Of a stretch of DNA of 51,698 nt, positions 8,205-16,904 are shown piece by piece. Source of the DNA: an uncultured Mollicutes bacterium (GTDB lineage: Bacteria; Bacillota_I; Bacilli_A; RFN20; CAG-826); contig UQFY01000013.1 of the NCBI GenBank assembly GCA_900540385.1, positions 1-51,698 of the forward strand, read 5' to 3'. A program made the position numbers and the translations under genes. Under the pieces are notes generated by a model that was not told the origin of the DNA, ran no database searches, and was given only the letters and a program-made list of their open reading frames with translations. How positions within the stretch are numbered: position 1 is the stretch's first letter; the number at the start of each line of letters is the position of its first letter.

Positions 8205-9146
8205 ATGAGCATTAAAATCATTGGCGATAGCACCATGGACTTATCGAAAAAAGTTCAAGATGAAGTTGGCATTCATTGTGTCCCTTTTAGCATAGAATTT
8301 GGTAGCGACGTAAAGAAAGATGGTTCGTTCCCAAATGAAGAAATGTATCAATATAACGCAACACATAAAGATATCTGCCGTTCTAGCGCGGTAAATGTTG
8401 GTGAAGCACTTAAGTTTTTTGAAGAAGAGGGTAAGGATGGAGACGAACTTCTATATTTCTCCATTTCTTCCAAACTTTCTTCTGGTTTCCAAAATGCATC
8501 AATTGCAGCAGAAGAATTCAAAAACGTTTCGACCTTCGACTCTCAATCCGCTTCTTTGGGTATCGCTTTACAAGCTTTGAAAGCAAAAGAAATGGCCGAA
8601 GAAGGTAAATCCATGAAAGAAATTATTGAAGTCATGGAACAATACCGTCACAGCACGAACGTTAGCCTTATTGTTGATGACCTAACCTTTATGGCTCGTG
8701 GAGGAAGAATCTCCAAAGCCGCTGCTATTGGTGCTGGCCTTTTAAAATTCCACCCAATTTTAACGGTAAAGGACGGAAGTTTCTCCGTTTTGAAAAAGTT
8801 AATGGGTAAAATCCAAAAACTCGGTGTTAAATACGTTGATTCTATCTTAGAAGGATACGAAGAGATTGATTATTCCCTCGCTTTGGTTGGATACACCTCT
8901 AAAAGAGATAGCACCGTTGATGATATTGTTAATGAATTAAAGGCTAAAGGTTTTAAAAAAGTAATCGAAACAAAAACCAATTCCACAAACGCTGTCCATT
9001 CTGGTCCAAATACCTATGGTGTTGCTTATATTTGTTCTATGAAACCTGGAAAGTATCGTTTCTTCTTAGGACAATTAAGCGATCAGTTAAACGAAAAAGC
9101 CGCTCAAAAAGCAATTGAAAAAGAACTTATTAAATACAAACAATAA
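8205..9146 (+). CDS. DegV family (FakB-like) fatty acid-binding protein
   Basis: A 313-residue protein with the DegV pattern: N-terminal GDSTMDLS (7-14), SISSKLSSGFQNA in the first domain and the MARGGRISKAAA segment near the middle that lines the lipid pocket. DegV/FakB proteins bind a single fatty acid and present it to the kinase FakA for phosphorylation and entry into phospholipid synthesis. No fakA (DhaK-like) gene is in the window. A strong GAGGAGG SD precedes the ATG at 8205. It is convergent with the CvpA-like gene (3 nt apart, no terminator). Its location a few kilobases from the fatty-acid cassette is suggestive only. Confidence 0.88.
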   Translation: MSIKIIGDSTMDLSKKVQDEVGIHCVPFSIEFGSDVKKDGSFPNEEMYQYNATHKDICRSSAVNVGEALKFFEEEGKDGDELLYFSISSKLSSGFQNASIAAEEFKNVSTFDSQSASLGIALQALKAKEMAEEGKSMKEIIEVMEQYRHSTNVSLIVDDLTFMARGGRISKAAAIGAGLLKFHPILTVKDGSFSVLKKLMGKIQKLGVKYVDSILEGYEEIDYSLALVGYTSKRDSTVDDIVNELKAKGFKKVIETKTNSTNAVHSGPNTYGVAYICSMKPGKYRFFLGQLSDQLNEKAAQKAIEKELIKYKQ

Positions 9147-9149
9147 TAA

Positions 9150-10046
9150 TTATTGAGCAGTAATCCAAGAAACAATGGAATTGTAATATCCCATTAACAT
9201 TTCAAGGAAATTGTTGTTATAGAATACTTTTCCTATGCTATAAACCGTGTCGTCGGATAATCCTAATAGAGTATCTAAATAGGCATAAATGTCCGCGTTT
9301 GCGCTTAAAGCGACCAATCCTCCAGAGATCAAAGAAAGATCAACGAAGGCAACAAATAATCCAAATACGCCACCCAGTATACGATTAATCGGGCCAACCA
9401 CTTTCACATGGTTCAATTTCTTGGCAAAAATCTTCACGATAATCAAAAGGATATAGCCAATGACAAAAACAAAAATAAAACCAATCGCGACAAAAACAAG
9501 GGAAGCTAATGGAGCAGAAAGATAATAAGCCAAATTTTGCGTTGCACCGGTTTCAGGAACAGCACTCATCACAAAGTTTTTAACAAAATCCGCTAAAAAG
9601 GAAGGGACCCCTGCTGAGCTTATGGCTAATTCAAGCACGGTTGATTCGCTTCCAGGAATTGTAGAATTCAAATCCTTTCCATTAACAACCCATTCCATGA
9701 CGTTATTTGATCCATATTGAGTTTTAATCAATGCATCATAGATATCATTTCCCGTCATAACAGGATTTTGGGAACCTTTTTCTACTAAAAAGGAAAGAAT
9801 TTTTTCATGAACGCTTTCCCCAGCCCCATTTATGCTTTGAAGCCATTGTCCAATTGGTTTGGCCAATAAATAGGCAAGGAAGAAAACAATGGCAAGACCA
9901 ACAAATTGAAGAAGAGAGGACATAAAGCCTTGGCGGATGCCTCTTATTACACAAAGCAAAACGATTACAAGGAATATAATAGAGATCCAATCGAAACGGA
10001 AATTTTGGCCAGAAGTTGGAAATAAATTTGTCATTAAGTATCTCAT
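9150..10046 (-). CDS. CvpA-like multi-pass membrane protein
   Basis: A 298-residue membrane protein that fits the CvpA/colicin V production family. After a short N-terminus, ISIIFLVIVLLCVIRGIRQGF is followed by three more hydrophobic segments. The RGIRQGF turn after the first helix is typical. The function in Firmicutes is unresolved; the family has been linked to envelope homeostasis. Two start codons are possible: ATG at 10046 or ATG at 10034. Neither has an SD, and a TACAAT hexamer lies 9 nt before the first, so the message may be leaderless or nearly so. About 110 residues longer than short CvpA proteins, with an extracellular loop around 75-165. Confidence 0.65.
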   Translation of the reverse strand: MRYLMTNLFPTSGQNFRFDWISIIFLVIVLLCVIRGIRQGFMSSLLQFVGLAIVFFLAYLLAKPIGQWLQSINGAGESVHEKILSFLVEKGSQNPVMTGNDIYDALIKTQYGSNNVMEWVVNGKDLNSTIPGSESTVLELAISSAGVPSFLADFVKNFVMSAVPETGATQNLAYYLSAPLASLVFVAIGFIFVFVIGYILLIIVKIFAKKLNHVKVVGPINRILGGVFGLFVAFVDLSLISGGLVALSANADIYAYLDTLLGLSDDTVYSIGKVFYNNNFLEMLMGYYNSIVSWITAQ

Positions 10047-10094
10047 AGCAAATTTATTGTATCGAAGGAAACAAACAGAAAAAAGATGCCATTC

Positions 10095-10117
10095 AAAAAG
10101 GGCCGATAAAACGGCCC
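10095..10117 (-). terminator. Terminator of the GPH symporter gene
   Basis: A GC-rich 6-bp stem (GGGCCG 10100-10105 with CGGCCC 10112-10117) is followed on the minus strand by five T residues (10095-10099), shortly after the symporter stop at 10127. Confidence 0.85.
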
Positions 10118-10126
10118 AAATATTTT

Positions 10127-11752
10127 TTAAGCAACCACTGCTTGTTCTTCTTTGGCGATGTTCGCCTCATTTCGTTTAGCGAGCTCTTCTACCATCTTTT
10201 TCTCATCTTCCTCAGTGATATGGTAGCCATATCTCATAATAAGATAAGAAGCCAGATACAAGGCAACGGTTATACCGATAATGATAATTCCAAACGCCAA
10301 TAGGTTCGCTTTCCCGTCAGCGTATAGGGCGTCTATTTGCGCATTGATTTCATCATTAACTTGTTGACGAATTTCTGGAGTTGCTCCTCCTGGATTGGAG
10401 TTAATCTTTGCTTCGGCATTCCCGATTAATTGGAATACGCCATAGAATCCACCAGCGAAATAAGCGAAATAACGAATGCCTAAATTAAGGCCTGAACTTA
10501 ATTTGACATCTAGTGGTCTCCAAGCAAAACAAATGGATTCTTTCCTTTCGCCATAGACATATTCGTTATAGTCGATAGCGTCTTGGAACATAACAATTAA
10601 GGCAAGATAGAAGAGGCCTGATGCTGCAAAGAACATGAAAGCAAAGAAATACAACAAGAGATTTTGCCAGCCAAAAGCGTTCTCATTCGAAAGAAGCGGA
10701 TACCTGCCTTGCATTGGGAAGCCAAGGAAAAAGAAAGCGCCATAGAAAATAGCAATGATAATGACCGAGAACAATAAAATGTTTTTCTTAGAAATCTTTT
10801 TGGCTAATAACGGGTAAAAGGCCTGGGCTGCAATTGTGCCAACGATATAGAAAACAGAAATAATAGTAGCAATGGTCGCACCCTTTGGATAACCATAAAC
10901 GAAATAGTAATAGTTTGTTCCCACCCCCGTTAAAAGACCAGATGCAGCGTAATAAAGGAACATGGCAATCGCCGCAGAACGGAGTTCTTTATTCTTGATA
11001 ACAACGCGGAATAAATCCAAGAAATGTGATTTTTCAGACACTTCTTCTTGTTTAGGGTCTCTTTTCTTTTCCTTACAAAGGAAGAAGACCATACTTTGAG
11101 TAATTAAGAAAGTCAAAGACATTCCAATAGAAGCCCACAAGAAGACTTCTTTATAGGAACCAAGGTTACCAGGGGAAAGAGTCAGTAAAGCAAACGCTAA
11201 GAAGGTTCCAATAGAAGCAGCAATCGTCACCGAAGTGGAAATCTTTGCTCTTTGTTTTTGATCATTTGTTAATGCCGGTAACATCGACCAGTAGCCAATA
11301 TCGTTCATGGTGAACATCAAGTCCCAAATGAAATACATGACAATCATGAAGACGACGTACCCCCATCCATGAACCAAGCCTAGCGATGGGATAACAAACA
11401 TCAATAAGACCGTAATGGTATTACCGATTGCACCAATTTCTATCCAAGGACGGAATTTACCTAATTTGAAACGGAACTTTTCAATGATAAATCCCATAAT
11501 TGGGTCATTGATACCATCCCAAATGAGAGCAAGCATCAAAGCGATTGTGATAACGCCATATTGAGCGCTAAAAGCGTCGCCTTGATCAAGCACGCCAGAA
11601 GCAAGAGCATACTGTGTCAAAAAGGTTCCAACCAATTGATAACAGGCGTCACGGAAAATGCCGGACCATGGGAAAAGGATTCTAGTGAGTCTTGGAACCT
11701 TATCTCCTTCATAAGTTCCACAATCAATCATCCTTTGGATGAATTTGGCCAT
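10127..11752 (-). CDS. GPH-family (MFS_2) sugar:cation symporter
   Basis: A 541-residue protein with about twelve membrane segments, belonging to the glycoside-pentoside-hexuronide:cation symporter family (MelB/LacS/XynP type). Supporting motifs: an N-terminal ALIWDGINDPIMGFIIE block, equivalent to the family WDaxxDPxxG motif; a central GRYPLL loop; and a cytoplasmic C-terminal tail rich in Glu/Lys. It imports a glycoside or sugar with Na+ or H+; the substrate is unknown. The real start is ATG at 11752 after AGGAGG; the longer frame to 11818 runs across the promoter. It is a single-gene unit with no enzyme gene beside it. A perfect palindrome sits in its promoter, suggesting LacI/CcpA-type control. 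Confidence 0.85.
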   Translation of the reverse strand: MAKFIQRMIDCGTYEGDKVPRLTRILFPWSGIFRDACYQLVGTFLTQYALASGVLDQGDAFSAQYGVITIALMLALIWDGINDPIMGFIIEKFRFKLGKFRPWIEIGAIGNTITVLLMFVIPSLGLVHGWGYVVFMIVMYFIWDLMFTMNDIGYWSMLPALTNDQKQRAKISTSVTIAASIGTFLAFALLTLSPGNLGSYKEVFLWASIGMSLTFLITQSMVFFLCKEKKRDPKQEEVSEKSHFLDLFRVVIKNKELRSAAIAMFLYYAASGLLTGVGTNYYYFVYGYPKGATIATIISVFYIVGTIAAQAFYPLLAKKISKKNILLFSVIIIAIFYGAFFFLGFPMQGRYPLLSNENAFGWQNLLLYFFAFMFFAASGLFYLALIVMFQDAIDYNEYVYGERKESICFAWRPLDVKLSSGLNLGIRYFAYFAGGFYGVFQLIGNAEAKINSNPGGATPEIRQQVNDEINAQIDALYADGKANLLAFGIIIIGITVALYLASYLIMRYGYHITEEDEKKMVEELAKRNEANIAKEEQAVVA

Positions 11753-11781
11753 AATAAGCCTCCTAAAAACAAATAATATTA

Positions 11782-11800
11782 TATATAGTAAGCGCTTACA
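11782..11800 (-). promoter_or_regulatory. Operator palindrome in the symporter promoter
   Basis: A perfect 12-bp palindrome GTAAGCGCTTAC (11788-11799) lies immediately upstream of a TATAAT-like -10 (about 11777-11782) for the symporter. The central CG and flanks resemble LacI-family operators; it differs from the CcpA cre consensus at one conserved position. The remaining 11801-12006 interval contains only an AT-rich inverted repeat near 11950-11975 with no assigned role. Confidence 0.6.
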
Positions 11801-12006
11801 ATTGATAGTGTTTTTCATTTGAGTTTCTCACGATTCACAAGAAAAATTTAGAAAACCATTGACGGAGATTTCGATTTTTAAGAAGAGTATTCCCTTCCGA
11901 GCTATTCCTAGAAATTAAGCGAAATAAACAACATATGGTTGACCCAGGATTTTTGTTTTAAAAACAAATATTTAAAAATTCTCAAAGAAAAAACAAACAT
12001 TTTTTG

Positions 12007-12012
12007 TATAAT
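12007..12012 (+). promoter_or_regulatory. -10 hexamer of a predicted leaderless message
   Basis: A perfect TATAAT lies exactly 6 nt before the ATG at 12019. There is no SD and no convincing -35. Transcription starting 7 nt after the hexamer would begin at the A of the ATG. Confidence 0.6.
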
Positions 12013-12018
12013 AATTGC

Positions 12019-13554
12019 ATGCTTAAAAACCTGCTTGATAAATTAAAAGAATCTTGTTTCTCCGTACTCCCAGTTACCGCGATTGTCATTATCCTTTTCT
12101 TCACTCCTTTGCTAGATTTGTCTACAAAGGAAATTGTTGTTTTCTCTATTGCGGCTGTCTTTTTAATCATCGGAATCGCTTTATTTAATGTGGGTGCCGA
12201 AATGGCAATGTCCCCAATGGGTGAACAAATCGGTTCTTCTTTGATTCGTTCAAAAAGAATTTTCTTAGCATTAATCATTATTTTCGCCATGGGTGTTTTA
12301 ATTACCATCGCTGAACCTGATCTTTCCGTGCTTGCGAACCAGGTGAAAGAGGTCTTAAACGGAACCGTCTTAATCGTCCTCGTTGGACTAGGGGTTGGCA
12401 TCTTTTTGGTTTTAGCCATCTTAAAAATTATTTTTAAAATCGATCTTTCTTACATCTTGATGTTTTTCTATATGCTTCTTTTTGCCTTAGCTTGCTTAGC
12501 AATGACCACTCCAGAAGGTTTGAAGTTTATGGGCTTGGCATTTGATTCCGGAGGTGTGACCACTGGACCAATTACCGTTCCTTTCATTATGGCTTTAGGC
12601 TTAGGCGTCGCTCAAACGGTTGGCGGAAGACAAGCAAAAGAAAACTCCTTCGGTTTGGTTGCGCTTTGTTCCGTTGGACCAATCCTCGTCATCTTATTAA
12701 TGAGCCTTTCAATCAACGGAGAATTTGTTTATCCGCTTCCTAATTATGATATGCCAGAAAATATGTGGCTCTATTTAGGTCAGACGATTCTTGCTAGTTT
12801 AAAAGAAGTCGGATTGGCATTGGGACTTATCACCGTTTGTTTCTTTATTATCGAAGCAATATTCATCAAGCTTCCAAAGAAACAAATCTTCCACATTATC
12901 GGTGGATTAGCATTCACCCTTTTGGGTTTAGTCATTTTCTTAACAGCCGCTACAATCGGTTTTATGCCAATTGGTTATAAGATTGGTGAAATGGTCGCAA
13001 AGGCTGGCGCTCCATGGTTAATCGGAATCGGATTCTTATTGGGATTCATTGTTGTTTTGGCCGAACCTGCTATTCAAGTTTTAACAAAGCAGGTTGAAGA
13101 GGTCACGATGGGCGGGGTTTCTAAACGTTCTATGTTATTGGCCCTTTGCCTTGGTGTTGGCCTCTCTATCGGATTGTCCATGATCCGTATCGTCTTTAAT
13201 TTCTCTGTCCTTTATTACTTAGTGCCTGGTTATCTCATTTCTTTGGCTTTATCTTTCTTCGTTCCTAAGGTTTATACCGCTATCGCATTTGACTCAGGCG
13301 GAGTTGCTAGCGGTCCTCTCACCTCTTCTTTTATCTTACCAATGGCAATTGGTGCATGCGTTTCTATGGCAGGCGGAACACCTGATAGAATTCTTCAAGA
13401 TGCTTTCGGAGTTGTCGCCATGGTCGCCATGACTCCTTTAATCACCATTCAAGCATTAGGCTTTAAAGCTGTTATTCAAGATAAGATTCGTGAACGTAAA
13501 AGAGCCAAACGTGTTCTTAGTGCAGATGATGAAGAGATTATCGTCTTCAAATAG
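12019..13554 (+). CDS. DUF1538 tandem-repeat membrane protein, putative transporter
   Basis: A 511-residue polytopic membrane protein. It is an internal duplication: the AEP...Q.E/KEV block at 98-112 recurs at 348-362, and FDSGGVTTGP (175-184) recurs as FDSGGVASGP (424-433), an offset of exactly 249 residues. This is the DUF1538 layout, which implies an inverted-repeat or pseudo-twofold transporter; the conserved AEP and DSGG turns probably line the path. The substrate is unknown. The next two genes encode P-II-like proteins, which fits signal-controlled transport, as with AmtB-GlnK. Start: the TTG at 12004 would overlap the TATAAT, so the ATG at 12019 is used. Confidence 0.85.
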   Translation: MLKNLLDKLKESCFSVLPVTAIVIILFFTPLLDLSTKEIVVFSIAAVFLIIGIALFNVGAEMAMSPMGEQIGSSLIRSKRIFLALIIIFAMGVLITIAEPDLSVLANQVKEVLNGTVLIVLVGLGVGIFLVLAILKIIFKIDLSYILMFFYMLLFALACLAMTTPEGLKFMGLAFDSGGVTTGPITVPFIMALGLGVAQTVGGRQAKENSFGLVALCSVGPILVILLMSLSINGEFVYPLPNYDMPENMWLYLGQTILASLKEVGLALGLITVCFFIIEAIFIKLPKKQIFHIIGGLAFTLLGLVIFLTAATIGFMPIGYKIGEMVAKAGAPWLIGIGFLLGFIVVLAEPAIQVLTKQVEEVTMGGVSKRSMLLALCLGVGLSIGLSMIRIVFNFSVLYYLVPGYLISLALSFFVPKVYTAIAFDSGGVASGPLTSSFILPMAIGACVSMAGGTPDRILQDAFGVVAMVAMTPLITIQALGFKAVIQDKIRERKRAKRVLSADDEEIIVFK

Positions 13555-13565
13555 AGGGCAACTTT

Positions 13566-14033
13566 ATGAATAACACAAGAAAAACCAAATTAAAGAAAGC
13601 CATCAAAGAGAAGAAACTCGAAGTGGCGGAAAAGAAGGCGGAACTAAAAGAACGTCTTCCTTCAAAGCAAAACGCTTCTCCCCTTACCGCCCCAAAGAAA
13701 TTGAAGGTGCTTTTCACCATTGTTCCGAGAAACAAATGTGAATTCTACTTAGATATCCTTGAAGGATATGAAGTAAATATGCAGATGGTGCTTTTTGGTA
13801 CTGGAACAATTCCTCAAGAATTAGCTGCAGCATTGCACAGTAATACTGATAAGGCTGTTATTTTAAGCGTCATAAAAGAAGAATTCGTTAAGCCTATACT
13901 CAACGCTTACGAAGACAAATATTTTAAATTAAGAAACGGGCAAGGAATTGCGTTTACCGTTCCTTTTTCGAGCATCATCGGAAAGGCTTCGTATCAATTC
14001 TTGGCAAATATGGAGGGCAAAGGAAATGAGTGA
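13566..14033 (+). CDS. P-II-like regulatory protein 1, with a basic N-terminal extension
   Basis: A 155-residue protein. Residues 1-45 are a Lys/Glu-rich, probably helical tail absent from ordinary P-II proteins. Residues 46-150 show a P-II-like ferredoxin fold pattern, with KLKVLFTIVPR as strand 1 and NGQGIAFTVPFSSIIG near the C-terminus. P-II proteins are trimeric sensors of small molecules that plug or tune transporters. It starts 11 nt after the DUF1538 gene and overlaps the next P-II gene by 8 nt. The T-loop segment (about 70-85) is not a classical uridylylation loop: there is no Tyr in a GlnB-like context. The extension may tether it to the membrane protein; that is inference. Confidence 0.7.
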   Translation: MNNTRKTKLKKAIKEKKLEVAEKKAELKERLPSKQNASPLTAPKKLKVLFTIVPRNKCEFYLDILEGYEVNMQMVLFGTGTIPQELAAALHSNTDKAVILSVIKEEFVKPILNAYEDKYFKLRNGQGIAFTVPFSSIIGKASYQFLANMEGKGNE

Positions 14034-14409
14034 TAAGTTTCAATTAGTAGTTTGCATCGTCAATTCGGGATTCTCGGATACTGTAATGGAAGCAGCTCGA
14101 GAAGCCGGTGCAAGAGGAGGAACGAAAATTAATGCTCGTGGTACTGCCCGCCAAGAAGCGGAAGCAACTTTTGGCATTTCCATCCACCCAGAAAAAGAAA
14201 TTGTTCTTATTCTTGTAAACGAAGATATCCGTGATGCTATTTTGCATGCCATTTATAAGAGCGTCGGCTTAAATTCCCCAGCTCAAGGAATCGCTTTCTC
14301 TTTGCCGGTTGATGATACCGTCGGTTTAGGGAATAAGACGCCTTTATCCGAAGCTTTAAAAGAAGAAATTAAAGCGAATACCCCTACCGATACAGAAGAA
14401 AAGAAATAG
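14026..14409 (+). CDS. P-II-like regulatory protein 2
   Basis: A 127-residue P-II-family protein. KFQLVVCIVN is strand 1, and GARGGTKINARGTARQ (about 28-43) corresponds to the region leading into the T-loop. ILVNEDIRDAILHAI and AQGIAFSLPVDDTVG follow as in GlnB/GlnK-like proteins. It is closer to canonical P-II than its partner, and has a short acidic tail. The ATG at 14026 lies inside the end of the preceding gene (8-nt overlap), with AGGGCAAAGGA upstream as SD. Together with the first P-II-like protein it may form a mixed trimer regulating the DUF1538 protein. There are no nitrogen-assimilation genes nearby. Confidence 0.8.
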   Translation: MSDKFQLVVCIVNSGFSDTVMEAAREAGARGGTKINARGTARQEAEATFGISIHPEKEIVLILVNEDIRDAILHAIYKSVGLNSPAQGIAFSLPVDDTVGLGNKTPLSEALKEEIKANTPTDTEEKK

Positions 14410-14411
14410 CC

Positions 14412-15209
14412 ATGCGCCTTGATCTTTTTCTCGTAGAAAATAAATACGCTGAAACGAGAAGCAAAGCTTCGCAGCTTATTAAAAACGGCAAGGTATTGGT
14501 CAATTCTCGCCCAGTCAGCAAAAACGGATTCGAAATCAAAGATACAGACCAAGTAAAAATTCTTGAAAATGATGTTTTAGAATACGTTTCAAGAGGTGGG
14601 CACAAACTTGAAAAAGCCCTTCAAGTTTTTAATGTAGATTTCCACGATAAAATTATTTGTGACATCGGTTCTTCGACTGGAGGATTCACCGATTGTTCTT
14701 TGAAAAGCGGAGCAAAAAAAGTCTATGCGATTGATGTCGGAACAAGTCAATTACATCCATCTTTAAGAAACAATCCAAAAGTCGTTGTTCTAGAAAACAC
14801 AAATTTCCGATATGTAACCCCATCTATTTTCGAAGAAAAAATAGACTACTACGTCTGCGATGTTTCTTTTATTTCAGTTCGAGTCATCTTAGAAACCTTA
14901 CTTTCCTTCAAAGAGGATTTCGCCATCCTTTTATTGTTTAAGCCTCAATTTGAAGTGGGTCCTGATCGTTTAAACAAAAACGGGGTCGTTCGGAAAAAGG
15001 AGTTCCTCATAGACGCCTTAAATCATTTCAAAGAATATTTAAGAACAAAATCGTTACATATCTTAGGCGTTTCTTACTCTCCTATTCTAGGAAATAAAGA
15101 AGGTAATATAGAGTTCCTTTTTGAAATAAGCACGAAAGGGAAAGACATTTCATTCTTCTCTGATGCTTTGGTGGGCGAAGCTATTGCAGCGCTTAGAAAA
15201 GATCGTTAA
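14412..15209 (+). CDS. tlyA: TlyA-family S4-domain rRNA 2'-O-methyltransferase/hemolysin-like protein
   Basis: A 265-residue protein. An N-terminal S4 RNA-binding domain (1-60, starting MRLDLFLVE and KGxVxVN-like) is followed by a FtsJ/RrmJ-type SAM-dependent methyltransferase fold, with the SAM motif DIGSSTGGFTDC at about 84-95 and LLLFKPQFEVG as the catalytic-lysine region. Mycobacterial TlyA methylates 16S and 23S rRNA; the Firmicutes protein is presumed to modify rRNA. It starts 2 nt after the second P-II gene, so it is cotranscribed with the DUF1538/P-II set. TlyA usually sits with xseA/ispA/recN-type genes in Bacilli, so this setting is unusual. Confidence 0.88.
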   Translation: MRLDLFLVENKYAETRSKASQLIKNGKVLVNSRPVSKNGFEIKDTDQVKILENDVLEYVSRGGHKLEKALQVFNVDFHDKIICDIGSSTGGFTDCSLKSGAKKVYAIDVGTSQLHPSLRNNPKVVVLENTNFRYVTPSIFEEKIDYYVCDVSFISVRVILETLLSFKEDFAILLLFKPQFEVGPDRLNKNGVVRKKEFLIDALNHFKEYLRTKSLHILGVSYSPILGNKEGNIEFLFEISTKGKDISFFSDALVGEAIAALRKDR

Positions 15210-15230
15210 CGCATACATGTCTCCGTTATT

Positions 15231-16904
15231 TTATTTAAAATAGATGGTGAACTTGCTTCCTTCTTGGATATGACTTTTTAGTTGAATTCGGTAATGATAA
15301 TTTAAACAAATGTGTTTTACGATGGCTAAGCCTAGGCCTGTTCCACCATCTTTTCTGCTACGGCTTTTATTTACACGGAAGAAACGTTCAAAGATTCTTT
15401 GCTGATATTTTTCATCAATACCAATGCCATCATCTTCACAAGAGAAAGAAGAAGAATCCAATCTTAAAATAACATGCCCTCCTTCATGGTTATAGAAAAT
15501 GGCATTTGAAACAAGGTTACGGACCAGACGATCAAAATCCGTCGGGAGAATATTCAACGTCACTTCTTCTAAATGGGTTTGGATGGTAATTTTCTTTTCT
15601 TCGGCAATCAAAGATAAAGAGGAAACAACATCCTCTACTGCTCGTTTTGCGTTTAAAGGGGTTAAAAACGTTGGTTTCTCATCGTTTTCTAAGATGGCAA
15701 GAGAAAGCATATCGTCAATAACCATTCGCATTCTCTTAGATTCTGAAGTAATCACGGCTAAGGCTTTTTCCTGTTCTTTCTTATCGCTAATTAAGGAATT
15801 AGATAAAAGCTCACTATAACCAACAACTGTCGTAAGAGGAGTTTTTAGTTCATGAGAGGCGTTCTGGAAGAATTCTCTCTTTAGTTTTTCATTCATCCGT
15901 TGTTCTGTTACATCCAAGAAAATAACAGCAATCCCTTTGATCTTCTCTTTTCCTAACCAATCTAAGGGAACCAAAGATAATAGAAGCTCGTACGTTCTTC
16001 CTTTACGTTCAATATCATAAGATATGGAATCTTTCTGCTTGGTCTCTTGAACTTTATTTTTAAATTCCTCACCCAGCATCAAATAATGGAATTCTTTATT
16101 GAGGATGTTCTCTCTTTCTAATGAAAGGATGTTTAAAACATACTTATTGATAAGGATAACTTGATCTTTTTCGTTTAAAACAAGAAGGCCCTCTTCCATA
16201 GAATCGAGGATGTAATCCACTTTGAGGTTTTCTCTTCGTAGGGATTCCATCTTGTCTTTCAAATTAAGAGAGACGTCTACGATTCCTTTATCGATTGCTT
16301 CAATGCCATCTCCTTCTGTTAATACATCTGGATGAGAGGAGAGCTCTTTGAGTTTATTTACTTCATTCCGTAATTGGTTTAAAGCTTTCTTGTAAGAGAA
16401 ATAACGATAAACGAAATAAAGACTATCCAAAATCACTAAAGCAAGCGACCCATATAGCAAAACAAGGTTTGCTGCTTCTTCTATATCGGAACGAGGAAGG
16501 CCAACACGAATGTAATAGGTAGACGTCTTCTTCACGAAATAAAGAATAGGGTACCCCATGGTTAAAGAATCTTTGTAATAGTAGGAGTTCGCATTGTTTT
16601 CCAATTCTTTTTTACGGTCTTCTTTTGCGGGGTTCTTATCTAATTGGTTGATTTCAAGAAGAATGTTGGCATCTAAGTCAAAAATAGAGACACGTATGTC
16701 CTGAATTTTAGAGAAATAAGAAATGGTTATATCCTTATCCGTTTCACTTCGATATGTTTTGCTTATTTCCTCTCCGTAATAAGAAAGCCCTTTATGTGCA
16801 TTGTTCGAAGAAATGCCTTTTGTAGTTAGAAAGGAGGCCAACAATAAAACAAACGAGAGAAGAAAGGTAACAATGTAATCTAAAATGAGGGACTTTTTAT
16901 TCAT
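15231..16904 (-). CDS. phoR: PhoR-type sensor histidine kinase
   Basis: A 557-residue membrane kinase. TM1 is at about 8-28, an extracytoplasmic domain at 30-145, TM2 at about 147-166, a PAS-like domain at 225-335 and HisKA with phospho-acceptor His351 (NASHELKTP). The ATPase domain carries the N-box NLVSNAIFYN, DDGIGID and GTGLGLAIV. It would phosphorylate the adjacent PhoP-type regulator when phosphate is scarce. The start overlaps the regulator's end by 8 nt, so the pair is translationally coupled. It is last in the pstSCAB-phoU-phoPR run, which places it in the phosphate pathway. Confidence 0.9.
   Translation of the reverse strand: MNKKSLILDYIVTFLLSFVLLLASFLTTKGISSNNAHKGLSYYGEEISKTYRSETDKDITISYFSKIQDIRVSIFDLDANILLEINQLDKNPAKEDRKKELENNANSYYYKDSLTMGYPILYFVKKTSTYYIRVGLPRSDIEEAANLVLLYGSLALVILDSLYFVYRYFSYKKALNQLRNEVNKLKELSSHPDVLTEGDGIEAIDKGIVDVSLNLKDKMESLRRENLKVDYILDSMEEGLLVLNEKDQVILINKYVLNILSLERENILNKEFHYLMLGEEFKNKVQETKQKDSISYDIERKGRTYELLLSLVPLDWLGKEKIKGIAVIFLDVTEQRMNEKLKREFFQNASHELKTPLTTVVGYSELLSNSLISDKKEQEKALAVITSESKRMRMVIDDMLSLAILENDEKPTFLTPLNAKRAVEDVVSSLSLIAEEKKITIQTHLEEVTLNILPTDFDRLVRNLVSNAIFYNHEGGHVILRLDSSSFSCEDDGIGIDEKYQQRIFERFFRVNKSRSRKDGGTGLGLAIVKHICLNYHYRIQLKSHIQEGSKFTIYFK

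Noticed and set aside
11950..11975. AT-rich inverted repeat as a terminator or operator
   Set aside because: All A/T pairs, no gene ends there in the needed direction; likely chance in AT-rich DNA.
12004..12018. TTG start for the DUF1538 gene
   Set aside because: It would lie inside or upstream of the TATAAT -10; the ATG at 12019 fits a leaderless start.
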